A DNA stretch of 64,000 nt from Deltaproteobacteria bacterium (GCA_016713665.1 JADJOR010000001.1:930001-994000), one strand, 5' to 3'. Counted from the first letter of the stretch, positions 20,601 to 31,416 are shown. Made by a program: numbers and translations. Notes: generated by a model not told the origin, from the sequence alone.

Positions 20601-23600
20601 ACGCCGAGCTCTCGAGCGTCCCGACCCCGCGCCGCGAGCTGGTGCTGCGGATCGCGATCGGTCGCCTGCTCCTCGACGGCGGGCGTCGCCCGTCCGACTG
20701 CAACGCGGCCGACGCGATCGGCCATTTCGAACGCGCCTTCCAGCTCGACCCGAGCCACGCGGAGGCCGCGGAGGTGCTCGCCGGGCACTACGAACGCACG
20801 GGCAAGCCGACGGAGCTCGCGCGCGTCCTCGAAGCCCACCTCCTGGTGCTCGACGACGCGCACGCCTCCGAACGCGACGACCTCCGGCTGCGGCTCGCGC
20901 GCGTCCTGGCCCGGTCGCTGGGCGACGATGCTCGGGCGAGGCCCTCTACGAGGCGGTGCGCACCGCACGCGGCGCGGTCGGCGAGGTCGCGGAGCCGCTC
21001 GCCGAGATCCTCGAGCGCGCAGGCGATGCGAAGGCGACGCAGGAGCTCGCGTCGCTTTGTCGCGAGGTGATCCGTCGACGACGGGACGAGCGCGAACGGC
21101 GTCCGTGGCAGATCCGGCTCGCGCGCGCCTGCGCGCAGCAGGGTGACCTGGACGCCGCGGCCGCGGCCTACCTCGAAGCGCTGCAGGTCGGACCGGGCGA
21201 GCTCGCCCTCGAGGACGAGCTCGTCGCGGTCTACGAACGGCAGTCCGCGCGCGCTCCCCTGATCGAGATCTTCGAGCGCCGGCTCGGCTTCGCGAATGCG
21301 GATCAGGAGCTCGCGCTGCGCCTGCGCCTCGCGGATCTCTACCCGGCCGAAGCCGGAGCGGCCGACCCCCGCCGCGCCTCGAACATCTCGAGCGGGTGCT
21401 CGAGCAGGTCCCCCACCACCGCGAGGCCCTCGATCGGGCGCTCGCGCTCTCGGCCGAGGTCGACGATCCGCCCCGGACCCGAGCGCTTCTCGGTCATGCA
21501 CTCGCGCTCCCCCTCGATCCGGCCCGGCGCGCCGCCTGCCTCGAACGCCGCGGCCTGCTCGCCAGCGACGACCCCGAGCTCGCGGAGCAGGCGATCGCCG
21601 ACCTGCGCGAGGCCATCGCCCTCGACCCGGGGCGCGGCGATGCACGCATCGCCCTGCGCAAGCGTCTCGCGAGCCTCGAGCGCTGGCCTGCGGTGCTCGA
21701 CGCCCTCGCCCTCGAGGCGAGCGTCGAAGCCGGCGGGGTCCGTCTCGCGCTGCTCGAGGAGGGCGCCTCCCTCGCCGAAGCGAAGCTCGGCCCGGACGCC
21801 GCGGTTCCGTGGCTCACGCGACTGCGCGCGGAGCGCCCCGACGATGCGGAGCTCTGGGCGCGCCTCGGAGCGCTCCATCGCGGTGCGGGCCGCTTCGAAG
21901 CCGCCCTGCGAGCCCTCGACGAGGAGCGCAGCCTGCGCACCGCGCCCGCCGAGCGCCTCGCCGTCGAGCTCCAGCGCGCCGATCTCTTCGAGCACGCGCT
22001 CGCCGCCCCGGGCCGCGCGGTCCTCGCCTATCAGGCAGCGTTGGCTCTCGCCGTCGATCGCGAGCCGATCCTGTGCGAGCTCGATCGGCTCTTCGCCACG
22101 CTGGGCCGCGCCCTCGAACGCGCGGCGATCCTCGAAGAGCGGGTCGCGCCCCTCCCCCGGCCGCGCCGGACTCACGCTCCGCCGGACCCTGGCCGCGCTC
22201 TACTGCGCTGCGCTCGCGCGACCCGAGAGCGCCCTCGTCCATCTGAGGGCGAACGTCGCGGCGACCCGCGACGTCTCCCACGAGGAGCTCCATCATCTCG
22301 GCGCCCTCGCGGCGGCGCTGCGCGCATGCAATCTCGAGGAGGAGTGGGCCGCCGTCGCCGAGCGCGAGCTCCTGCTGATCGACGGTCACCCCGAGCTTCG
22401 CGCCCATACGCCACTCGACTACCAGCGATTCCTGCGCGAAGAGATCGCCCGCATCCTCGACGGCGTACTGGGGGATCCCGAGCGCGCGCTCGAGCGGATC
22501 CGCGAGCTCTGCGACGATCCCGAGCTCGCTCGCGACACGATCCCCGCCCGGATCCATGCGCGCCTGCACGATCTGCTCCGCCGCACCGGCCAGAAGGCGG
22601 AGCTCGCCGATCGCCTCACGCGCTTCGTCGCGACGGACCTGGCCGAGCCCCGGGACTGGCTCGAGCTCGCCCACCTGCGCGAAGAGGATGCCGCGGACTT
22701 CGCTTCCGCCCTCGCCGCCTATCGCGAAGCCGGCCACGATCCCGCACTTCGGATCGAGGCGCTCCGCGGGCGGCAGCGCTGCGCCGAACGACTGGCGGAC
22801 GCCCCGGCGCTCGCCGAAGCGATGCGGGAGGAGCTGGCCCTCGACTCGCCGCTCGCACGGCACGAACGGGCCGCTCTCGCCCGCCGCCTGGGCGCCCTGT
22901 GCCGGGACCGGTTGGCTGCTCCCGATGATTCCCGTGCCGCCTATCGCACCGCCCTCGACTTCGAGCCGAAGGACGCCGAGGCTCTGTCCGCCCTGATCGA
23001 CCTCGAGGAGGCCCGCGGCGATCGCCGCGAATCGATCGCGCTCCATCAGCGCGCGCTCGCCCTCGGCGGCGAAGCGGCGAGCGATCGAACGCGCCGCGCT
23101 GCCCTCCATCGCCGGCTCGCCACGCTCCACGCCGCGATGCCCGATGGGGCACGCGAGGCCGTGAGCGCCTATCGCGACGCCGAAGCACTCGAGCCTCTCG
23201 CCGCCGCCGATGAGCGCGCACTCGCCCTGCTCCACGACCGGCTGGGCGAGCATGCAGCCTTCTTCGAGACCTTCGGACGCTGGTGCGACCGCGGCGACAC
23301 GACGGCCGGCGTCACCGACCATCTCCTGCTCGCGCGCCGCCTCGCAGAGGTCGGCGAGCGAAGCGGCGCCCTCGCCCGCGTCGAGCGCGCCCTCGACGTC
23401 GCGCCCGAGCATGCCGAAGCCTGGGCCTGGCGCGGTCGCCTCGAAAGCGAGAACGAAAGTCCCGACGAAGCGATCGCGGCGTTCGAGCGGGCGGCCTCCC
23501 ACGCGCTGCCGATCGAGGCCGCTCGCTACTGCGTCGCCGCCGGCCAGCTCGCCGCGAACCGCGACGTCGAGCGTGGCTTCGCGCTATTCGAACGGGCGGT

Positions 23601-25572
23601 CCGCGCCGACGCGGCCAGCTTCGAGGCCCATGCCGGTCTCACGCGCAGCGCCGTCGCCCTCGCGCGCCCCGACGTCGCGCTCCGACACGCGGAGCAGGCC
23701 CTCGAGCTCGCCCGCGGACGCAGCGTCCCGCCGGAGATCCAGCTCGAGCTCGCCCTGCTCGGCGGTCGAGCCGCACGCCGCCAGTCGAATCGGGGGGCAG
23801 CACTGCGGCTCTTCGAGGCCGCGCTCGCGATCGAGGCCGATCATCCGGAGGCCCTCGCCGGTCTCGCCGAGGCCCACTTCGAGGTCGGTGACCTCCAGGC
23901 GGCGAAGCCCTTGATCGAGCGCCGACTCGCGCAGGCGAGCGGCGAGGCGGAGCGTGCGAAGCTCCTCTTCATGTCGGGCCGCGTCTTCGAGGCGGAGGGG
24001 CTCCTCGAGCGCGCCGCCGAGCGTCAGCACGAAGCTCTCGCCCTCGATCCCGTCTTCGACGCGGCCCACGAGAGCCTCGTGCGCATCGAGGAGCGCGCCG
24101 CGCAGCCCGATCGCGCCCGCGTGGCCCTCGGCGTCTGGGCCCGCGCATCCCGCGATCCCGCGCTGCGTGCACGGGCTGCCCTGCGTGCCGCGGAGCATGC
24201 GCTCGCCGCCGGTGATCCGCTCGATGCGCGAAGCCAGCTCGAATGGGCGACGAGCGAGGATCCCGAGCTCGGAGAGGCCTGGGTCCTCGCGTGCGAGGTC
24301 GCCGCCGGTCAGATCGGAGAGAGCGAGCTGCGAGCCCTCTGTCAGCGAGCGCTCGCCAGCATGCCGCCGGGCGTCCACTCGGCGCGCATCGCGCTGCGCC
24401 TCGCGCGCCTCGCCGAGATCGCGGGTCAACGAGACGAGGCCGTCGCACGCTACGGCGAGGCCTGGCGCTGGGATGCCCGCTGCAGCGAGGCGGCCCTCTG
24501 CGAATCGCGCCTCGCGCGCGTGGCGGGGGATTGGATCGAGGCGGACGGCATCCTCTCGCGCTTCCTCGACGCGCATCCGGATCCGGAGAGCGCGACGCTC
24601 GCCCAGGTCCACCTCGAACGCGGTCGACTGCTCTCGGGGCCGCTCGAGGCCTTCGACGACGCCATCACCGCCTATCGCCGGGCGCTCGCGCTCCAGCCGG
24701 GACTCGCCGTCGCCCGGAGCGCCCTCGCCGGTCTGCTGCTGCATGCCCCCGACCGCTGGCGTGAGGCCCTCGCGCTCCACCGCGAGATCCTGACCGCCGC
24801 ACCGACGACCGCCGCCTCGCTGCGCGCCCTCGCGACCCTCGCCGAGCGGCAAGGACGCGCGGAAGCCGCAGTCGGCGCCCGTTGTCTGCTGGCGGCACTC
24901 GGTCACGGCTCGCGCGAAGAGCTCGAGGCGGCGCCCCGGGAGCTCGGCTTCACGTTGAACGCCGGCCCGCCGCTCGCCGCGCCCGAGGCCGAACGCCTGC
25001 GTCGCCTCGCCCATCTCCTGCGCGACGAGCTCGCCCGCCTCCTCCCGGAAGTCGCGGAGAATGCGCCGATGCCGTCCCTCGCAGACATCCCGCTCGAGGG
25101 GGCGCAGATCGTCGCGATCGAGGACGAGCTGTCGGCCCCCTCGCTCTCCCGACTGCCGGCCGCGGAGCGTCGGTCGCTCTTCCTCGCGATCGGCGGGCTC
25201 TTTCTCGATCCCGGCGGCAACGGCGGCGATGCGCGCTATCGCGATGCCCTGGACCGCGCGCTCGGACTCTGGACCCGGCGCAAGCTCCGGCGGATCGTCG
25301 AAGAGACTTCCCTCGAATCCCTCGCCGCCGTCGACCACGAAGGGTTCGCCCACGAGCTGCGTGCCCTCGCGGCGGCGGTGCTCCTCGACCGCGAGCGGGG
25401 CGCCCTGCGCCCGGTCCTGACGGCGCTGCTCGCCCTCGATCCCCAGTCGACCGCCCTGGGCGAGCCGCTCGCCACGGAGCTCGGCGGGCGCGTCTCGAGC
25501 TGCGAGCCGGCGCGGCGCCTGTTGATCCGGATCACGAACGTCCTGTGCGAGAAGCTCGAGCGAGGCCGTTAG
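17659..25572 (+). CDS. Giant TPR-repeat protein (four frameshifts)
   Basis: After repair this is one protein of about 2,637 residues built almost wholly of TPR-like helical repeats, a cytoplasmic scaffold by inference. The TTG at 17659 has GAGG six bases upstream. Typical repeats read EALEEHFFLEGDWPALVRVY, LGRIWQRQLGDRGEAERAYG and EALALDPVFDAAHESLVRIE. No signal peptide or membrane segment is seen. From about 24,900 the repeats give way to a different helical C-terminal region. The frame moves at 18945-18950 (extra G), 20934-20936 (missing G), 21377-21378 (missing C) and 22154-22158 (extra C). Each is at or next to a G/C run, and repeat continuity is perfect across each. A PilZ protein follows 27 bases later. 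The function is unknown. Confidence 0.85.
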
Positions 25573-25599
25573 GCCGACCGGGCGAAAGGGGAACGAGAG

Positions 25600-25950
25600 A
25601 TGGCCCAGCGCACGCCGAAGAACACCCGAAAGCATCGCCGGATGACCGTCCGCATCCTGGTCGACTACCAGGCGATGGGCGGACTCCACTGCGACTACGC
25701 GACCACCCTCGGTGCCGGCGGCATGTTCCTCCAGACCGAGCTCGAGCTCTCCCGCGGCGACATCGTGAAGCTGCGCTTCCGCGTGCCGGGCAACGAGACG
25801 CTCCACGAGCTGCAGGCCCGGGTCATGTGGCGGCACGATGCCCGGGCCGACGAGAACGGCCAGCTCCGCACCCCCGGCGTCGGGCTGCAGTTCACCGATC
25901 CGACGGCGACCTCCGAGCTGGCACGCGAGCTCGAGGACTACCCCGGCTGA
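25600..25950 (+). CDS. Small PilZ-domain protein
   Basis: 116 residues, a single PilZ domain of the type expanded in myxobacteria. The N-terminal segment RKHRRMTVRILVDYQ carries the basic start of the cyclic-di-GMP switch. The core reads CDYATTLGAGGMFLQTE, where G-A-G-G stands in place of the usual N/D-x-S-x-x-G, then LRFRVPGNETLHELQARVMW and GVGLQFTDPT. Departure from the strict ligand motif leaves c-di-GMP binding uncertain. The ATG has AAAGGGGAA upstream and lies 27 bases after the TPR giant, so they are probably cotranscribed. The 3' end overlaps lpxC tail to tail by 13 bases. Confidence 0.88.
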   Translation: MAQRTPKNTRKHRRMTVRILVDYQAMGGLHCDYATTLGAGGMFLQTELELSRGDIVKLRFRVPGNETLHELQARVMWRHDARADENGQLRTPGVGLQFTDPTATSELARELEDYPG

Positions 25951-26924
25951 GCGAAGGCGCGGAGGCGCCCGAGCTCGGCGAGCGGTGCGCGCTCCGCGAG
26001 CAGCCCCGGCCGCTCGACCAGCGCGCGGACGAGCGCGTGGTGGAGACCGTGACCGCCCTTCTCCACCGTGATCCGCGCGTGGAGCTCGCTGCCGATCAAC
26101 GCCAGATCGCCGAGCAGGTCGACGACCTTGTGGCGCACGAACTCGTCGGGCCAGCGCAGCGGACCCTCGTTCAGGAGCCCACCCTCGCCGAGCACGAGGG
26201 TATTCGAAAGATCGCCGCCCTGGGCCAGCCCCTGCGCCCGCAACCGCTCGACCTCGTCGGCGAAGCCGAAGGTCCGTGCCGCAGCGAGCTCCCGCTCGAA
26301 ACGGTCCCCGTCGAGATCCTCGAGAACGAAGCGCTGGCGACCGATCACCGGATGGGCGAACTCGATGGCGTACTCGATCGAGAGCCCGTCCCCGGGCTCC
26401 ACACGGATCCAGCGATCGGCGTCCCCGACCTCGAAGGCCATCCTCACCTCGAGCTCACGCCGCGCCGCCGCCAGCGGTCGGATGCCCGCGCGCCGCAGCC
26501 GCGTCACGAAGGGCGCCGCGCTGCCGTCGAGCACCGGCACCTCGCCCCCCTCGACTTCGATCTCCGCGTTGTGGATGCCGAGGGCGAAGAGCGCGGCGAG
26601 CAGGTGCTCGACCGTCGCGACGCGGGCCGCGGCCGGCGAGGTCTGCGCCGATGAGACCGGCGGCGCACCGCGGCGAGCCGCCGTCGACTCGCCGTTCGCG
26701 CGGGCCGCGAGCGTCGTCGCCCGGGTCGTCGAATGGACGTGTTCGGCGCGCGCGGGAATCAAGACGTCGCCCGTCCCCCCCTCGCAGGGCGTGCGGAAGA
26801 CGAGGCCCGTGTCGGGGGCGGCGGGGAGCACGGTGACCCGTGCGGGCCGACCGCTGTGCAGACCGAGCCCACGCCACTCGACGCTCCGCGCGATCGTCGT
26901 CTGCTGCAAGCCGTCTCCTCGCAT
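25938..26924 (-). CDS. lpxC: UDP-3-O-acyl-N-acetylglucosamine deacetylase LpxC
   Basis: 328 residues; the zinc enzyme of the first committed step of lipid A synthesis. It marks a Gram-negative outer membrane with LPS. The start MRGDGLQQTTIARSVEWRGLGLHSG fits the family. The zinc ligands are seen in TVEHLLAALFALGIHNAEIE and in VRHKVVDLLGDLAL (His and Asp); the catalytic His region is GGHGLHHALVRAL. FVLEDLDGDRFERELAAARTF matches the second-domain entry. An insertion rich in Ala/Ser around residues 75-95 is slightly longer than usual. It lies downstream of the TPR-kinase on the same strand. Confidence 0.95.
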   Translation of the reverse strand: MRGDGLQQTTIARSVEWRGLGLHSGRPARVTVLPAAPDTGLVFRTPCEGGTGDVLIPARAEHVHSTTRATTLAARANGESTAARRGAPPVSSAQTSPAAARVATVEHLLAALFALGIHNAEIEVEGGEVPVLDGSAAPFVTRLRRAGIRPLAAARRELEVRMAFEVGDADRWIRVEPGDGLSIEYAIEFAHPVIGRQRFVLEDLDGDRFERELAAARTFGFADEVERLRAQGLAQGGDLSNTLVLGEGGLLNEGPLRWPDEFVRHKVVDLLGDLALIGSELHARITVEKGGHGLHHALVRALVERPGLLAERAPLAELGRLRAFAQPG

Positions 26925-27002
26925 GCGACCGCCCGCAGGCCTCTGGTCACACGGGGCGCAGCGTAGCGTGGGCGGATCGGCGGACAATCGAGGAGCCCGG
27001 AC

Positions 27003-29648
27003 TCAGGACCGCGTCGGCCCCTCGCCCCGCTCGCCGGCGGCGCCCCCCGCCAGGGCACCGCGCACCTCGGCGAGGATCTCCCGGGCGGACTGGTAGCGCC
27101 GCGCGGGATCCTTCTCGAGACAGCGCTCGACGATCGCCGAGAGGCTCTCGGGCAGCTCGGGGCGCAGATCGCGAAGGCGCGGCGGTGCGGTGTGGACGTG
27201 GTGGTAGGGGATGTTGCCCTCCTTGAAGGGCACCGTCCCCGTCGCCATCTCGAAGAGCGTGACGCCGAGGGAGTAGATGTCGGTCCGGTGGTCGACGTTC
27301 TTGCCGAGCGTCTGCTCCGGACTCATGTAGTAGGGCGTGCCGGCGACGACGGTCGTGTGGTTGCGCGCTTCCTCGACGACCTTCGCCAGACCGAAGTCCA
27401 TCAGCTTGACCTTCTTGTCCCGGGTCCACATCGCGTTGGCGGGCTTGATGTCGCGGTGGACGACCTTCTTCTCGTGGGCGTAGGCGAGCGCCTCGGCGAT
27501 CTGCATCAGGACGTGGAGGATGCCGGAAGGCGAGATCGGGCCCCGCTTCTTCAGGATCTCCTTGATCGTCGTCCCTTCGACGTATTCCATCGCGATGTAG
27601 TAGCGACCGTTCTGCTCGCCCGTGTCGTAGACCGTCACGATGTTCGGATGATTGAGCTTCGCGGCGGCCTGGGCCTCGCGGATGAAGTTGGTCACCGCCT
27701 GCTCGTTCTCGGTCAACGCCTGGGGGAGCACCTTGAAGGCCACGAGGCGATCGAGGGCGGTGTCCTTCACCTTGTAGACGATGCCCATGCCGCCCCGGCC
27801 GAGCTCGCCCACGATCTGGTAGCGGCCTCCGGGCATGCCGGCCGGCGCAGCGAGCTTCTTCGCCGCCGCTTCGGCGGGATCCGGCGCGGCCGCGGGCTGC
27901 GCGCTGGCCCCCGCGCCGGCGTCGACCGCGGCGCGCGCCGAAGCGAGCCGCTCGGCCACGTCGCGATAGTGGTAGTCGAAGGCCATGACGCGCTCGAAGA
28001 TCTCGAGGGCCTCGCGCGGCTTGCCGTCCTCCGCGTAGATCGCGGCGAGCTTGTAGTAGCCGTCGATGGAGTCGCGGGTGAGCTCGGTGTCGCCGATCGC
28101 CTGCTGGAGCTTCGTGATCGCGAGGGCGAGCTGGCCCCGAGCGGAGAAGATCTCGCCGAGCTGGGCGGCCGCCCTTCCGAAATCCTCGTCCTCGGACGGA
28201 ATCTTCTGGAACGCCGAGATCGCCTCGTCGTCCATGCCTTCGCGATGGTAGGCCTCGCCGGCCCTCAGGAAGTCGCCCGCCTTGTCGAGGAGCTCCGCTT
28301 CGCGCCGGGGCAGATTCGCCAGCGCGAAGGACTCCGCGGCCTCGGTGAAGCGCCCCGCCCGCTCGAAGGCATCACCGGCCTCCGCGCGCAGGCCGGCGAG
28401 CTGGTACATCTCGGCGGCCTGGGCCCAACCATGGTGGCGGGCATAGCATTCCGCGGCCTTCTCGAACCGTTCGAGGCTCCGGTAGAGATCACCGGCCTCC
28501 ATGAAATCGCCGGCGCCCTCGAGCTGGGCTGCCGCGCCCTCCCGATCGCCCTTGTCGCGCAGCGCCTGGCCGAGCAGCCGCGCTGCCTCCTTGTCCTGCC
28601 CGCAGCGACGCAGCGCCTCCGCCGCCCGCTCGACGTCGCCACCCTGGCGGAAGTGGAGCGCCGCCTTCTCGTGCTGACCGAGCAGCGTCGCGACCTCGCC
28701 GGCCTCGATCCCGCAGTTGCCGCGCTCGAACATCTTGTAGGCACGGTCGGGCTGCTCCGCCTTCAGGAAGAGCTTCCCCGCCTGGCGGACGAGCTTCGTC
28801 ATCTCGCCGGACTTCTTCGGGTCCTTCATCGACTTCGGACCTTCGTCGACGAAGACCGACTCGAGGGCCTCGGCCGCGAGCAGCCAATCCTTGCACTTCA
28901 CGTACATCGCCGCCGCGTGGCGCATGAACTCGCTCTCGCGATAGCAGCGCGCCGCCTCGCGGTACTTGCCCGCCTTCTCGAACATCTCGGCCGCGACGCT
29001 CTTGAGGTTCGCCTTGAGATAGCAGTCGGCGGCCTTGTCCCAGTCCTCCTGCTGCGCGTAGATCGAGCCCGCCGTCTCCCAGTTCTCGCCCTGCATGTGG
29101 AGCTCGGCGGATTCTTCGAAGCGATTCTGGTCGTGGCGGATCTCGGCCGCGCGCACGAACTCGCCGGCCTCGAGGAACCAGGCCGCGGCCGTGTCGAGCT
29201 GATCGTGTCCCCAGAGCAGCTCCGCCGCCTCGACGACGTCGCCCTGCTTGCGCAGCGCCTGCGCCTCCTTCAGGACCTTCTTCGCTTCCTTCTTGTCGTG
29301 CTTGACGGGGTGGTCGTCTTCTTCCCCCTTCGCGTTCCCGCTCTTCCGAACGCGCGGTGCCCCGCCGTCCGGAAACGCGCCGAGACAGAACGCGAGCAGG
29401 ACGGCGCCGACGCCGAGCAGCGCATAGCCGAGCGGCGTCTCGCCGCACCAATGCTCGACGACCCGGGCGAGATCGCGCGGCGCATCGAGCTCGAGGGCGA
29501 CGATCGCGCGGGAGGCCGTCGTGACCGCGGCGCGGCCGAGCTCGGTCGCGGCATGCTCGGGCAGATGGGCGACCAGCACGCCGAACGCGCCGAGGAGCAC
29601 CCCGACGAGGGCGAACGGAAGCAGCAGGACTCTCGCCAGATTGCGCAC
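27003..29648 (-). CDS. Membrane TPR-solenoid Ser/Thr protein kinase
   Basis: 881 residues from the GTG at 29648; an ATG at 29738 would add 30 Arg-rich residues. Two hydrophobic segments near residues 5-27 and 75-95 anchor it. A long helical solenoid of about 15 degenerate TPR-like units, such as AAEMFEKAGKYREAARCYRE, spans about 120-580. An Ala/Pro linker leads to a PknB-type kinase from about 610: GRGGMGIVYKV, VAFKVLP, VVHRDIKPANAMW, LMDFGLAKV and YYMSPEQ. All catalytic residues are present. The order membrane, repeats, kinase is the reverse of many kinases that carry TPRs at the C-terminus. Substrates are unknown; lpxC is the downstream gene. Confidence 0.9.
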   Translation of the reverse strand: MRNLARVLLLPFALVGVLLGAFGVLVAHLPEHAATELGRAAVTTASRAIVALELDAPRDLARVVEHWCGETPLGYALLGVGAVLLAFCLGAFPDGGAPRVRKSGNAKGEEDDHPVKHDKKEAKKVLKEAQALRKQGDVVEAAELLWGHDQLDTAAAWFLEAGEFVRAAEIRHDQNRFEESAELHMQGENWETAGSIYAQQEDWDKAADCYLKANLKSVAAEMFEKAGKYREAARCYRESEFMRHAAAMYVKCKDWLLAAEALESVFVDEGPKSMKDPKKSGEMTKLVRQAGKLFLKAEQPDRAYKMFERGNCGIEAGEVATLLGQHEKAALHFRQGGDVERAAEALRRCGQDKEAARLLGQALRDKGDREGAAAQLEGAGDFMEAGDLYRSLERFEKAAECYARHHGWAQAAEMYQLAGLRAEAGDAFERAGRFTEAAESFALANLPRREAELLDKAGDFLRAGEAYHREGMDDEAISAFQKIPSEDEDFGRAAAQLGEIFSARGQLALAITKLQQAIGDTELTRDSIDGYYKLAAIYAEDGKPREALEIFERVMAFDYHYRDVAERLASARAAVDAGAGASAQPAAAPDPAEAAAKKLAAPAGMPGGRYQIVGELGRGGMGIVYKVKDTALDRLVAFKVLPQALTENEQAVTNFIREAQAAAKLNHPNIVTVYDTGEQNGRYYIAMEYVEGTTIKEILKKRGPISPSGILHVLMQIAEALAYAHEKKVVHRDIKPANAMWTRDKKVKLMDFGLAKVVEEARNHTTVVAGTPYYMSPEQTLGKNVDHRTDIYSLGVTLFEMATGTVPFKEGNIPYHHVHTAPPRLRDLRPELPESLSAIVERCLEKDPARRYQSAREILAEVRGALAGGAAGERGEGPTRS

Positions 29649-29829
29649 GCCTCGATTCCACCCGAATGCACGCGCCACCGCGTGCGGTCGCCGACGGGGT
29701 CGATGGCGGGTCCGGACCGACCGGTCCGCCCACGGCATCGACTTCGCTGGCTATCGGCGGGGCGATGGGCAGAGCTGAGCCCCGATCCGGAGGCGGCGCG
29801 TCCGGTCCTGCGTCGATTATGCTGGTCGC

Positions 29830-31416
29830 TTGTCGCCGCTCCCGAAGTCGCCCGTCCCGGATCGCCGGCCGCCCCTGGCCCGACCTGCGCTCGCCTCCCT
29901 GGTCCTCGCCGCCTCCCTCTTCCTCGGCGCCACCGCCACGGCGGAGGATTCCAGCCCCTTCGCAATCCGCCGCCACGACGTGCGCGGGCTCGTGCTGCAG
30001 GTCTGGCCGCTTTCGGTCTCGACCTGCGAGGACGGATCCCGGGACCTGCTGGTCCTCTCGAGCGAGGGCGGACCGCCGACCCAGCAGCGTTTCGCGACCT
30101 ACATGCCCTGTGGCTCGGCGCTGCGGCCCGGCGATCCCCGGATCCGGGTCCACCCCATCGCGGCCGCCGCCGTCGCCGTCGACGTCGCCCGATTGCCGGG
30201 CCGGACGGGCCCCCAGCTCCTCTCGGTCTCGGCGGCGGGGCTGCGCATCGAGGCCCTCGAGGGCGATCCGGCCGCGCGCGAGATCGCGATCCCGGGCGGG
30301 CTGCCCCTGCCGCCCCGGCCCTGGGAGATCGGGCGCCTGCCGATGGTCGAGGCCTGGAACGACGACGGCCGTCCCGCCGCCCTGCTCCCGACGCCGACCG
30401 GGGCGTGGCTCGTCGATCTCGCCCGCGCCGACGCGCCGCCGCCGCGGCGGATCGAGATGCCGGTCTACGCGAGCTACGAGACTTCGATGCCGGATCTCCC
30501 CGAGACGGTCTGGAAATGGATGGTCCAGGAGGTCCACTGGCCGACCTTGACCCGCGCCGACGACGACGGCGATGGTCGGCGCGACCTGTTCGCGCTCTCG
30601 CGTTACGGGATCTGGATCTACCACGCGGGCCCGGGCGGCCTGCCCTCGACCCCGTCGCGCAAGCTCGACATCGTGCCCTTCGACGAGAAGGCCGAGCGAC
30701 GCTTCGCGACGAGCATCCACAACTACTTCACCCGCGACCTCGACGGCGATACCCGCGCAGACCTCGTGATCAACCTGATCCAGGGTGGCCTGATGGAGGG
30801 ACGCTCGACGACGCGCATCCATCTCAACCGCGGTCGCGGCGCGTCGCTCGCGGGCCGTCCCGACGCCGTGCTCGAGGCCCATGGCGGGATCGCCGGCGTC
30901 GACTTCATCGACCTCGAGGGCGATGGCCGGCTCGAGCTGCTCGAGACCAACTTCGAGTTCGGCGTGCTGCAGCTGGTGCGTCTGCTCGTGAGCCGGAGGG
31001 CGGAGACGAAGGTGCGCATCCTCGCCCTCGACCCGGCGAGCCCGGGCGGTGTCCGCACGCTCTTCGAGGACGAGCTCGCGTTGCCCCTCGACTTCAAGGA
31101 GGGCCGCATCGCCGGCATCCTGCCCGGCCTGGGGGACTGGAACGGCGACGGGCTGCTCGATCTCTTCGTGACCCGCGGCGATCAGGCGATCGGCTTTCGC
31201 CTCGGGAGCCGGGCACCGGGCAAGCCGCGCTTCGGGCCGATCGCGGGCACGCAGAGTGTGCCCCTCGTCGCGGGCGCGAGCCGGGTGGCGGATCTCGACG
31301 GTGACGGCCTCGACGAGATCGTCGCCTTCACGTCGACCGATCCCGACCCGCCGCTCGTCGTGCTCGAGAATCTCGGGCGTCTGCCGGGGAGCCCGAGCAG
31401 TCTGCGGCCGCGCTGA
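29830..31416 (+). CDS. Secreted FG-GAP/VCBS-repeat protein
   Basis: About 528 residues starting at a TTG, with a signal peptide (ALASLVLAASLFLGATATAE). Five calcium-binding-like FG-GAP/VCBS motifs appear: RADDDGDGRRDLFAL, RDLDGDTRADLVINL, IDLEGDGRLELLETN, GDWNGDGLLDLFVTR and VADLDGDGLDEIVAFT, consistent with an integrin-like beta-propeller. Two Cys in the N-terminal third (STCEDGS, YMPCGS) could form a disulphide. No catalytic domain is seen. It is divergent from the TPR-kinase and convergent with ruvB. An extracytoplasmic structural or binding role is inferred. Confidence 0.78.
   Translation: MSPLPKSPVPDRRPPLARPALASLVLAASLFLGATATAEDSSPFAIRRHDVRGLVLQVWPLSVSTCEDGSRDLLVLSSEGGPPTQQRFATYMPCGSALRPGDPRIRVHPIAAAAVAVDVARLPGRTGPQLLSVSAAGLRIEALEGDPAAREIAIPGGLPLPPRPWEIGRLPMVEAWNDDGRPAALLPTPTGAWLVDLARADAPPPRRIEMPVYASYETSMPDLPETVWKWMVQEVHWPTLTRADDDGDGRRDLFALSRYGIWIYHAGPGGLPSTPSRKLDIVPFDEKAERRFATSIHNYFTRDLDGDTRADLVINLIQGGLMEGRSTTRIHLNRGRGASLAGRPDAVLEAHGGIAGVDFIDLEGDGRLELLETNFEFGVLQLVRLLVSRRAETKVRILALDPASPGGVRTLFEDELALPLDFKEGRIAGILPGLGDWNGDGLLDLFVTRGDQAIGFRLGSRAPGKPRFGPIAGTQSVPLVAGASRVADLDGDGLDEIVAFTSTDPDPPLVVLENLGRLPGSPSSLRPR

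Noticed and set aside
17659..22928. Three or four separate TPR genes
   Set aside because: Repeat units continue without a gap across each break once one base is corrected, so a single frameshifted gene is simpler.
27192..31304. Plus-strand frame opposite the TPR-kinase and overlapping the FG-GAP gene
   Set aside because: Antisense shadow; composition and lack of motifs, and it conflicts with two well supported genes.
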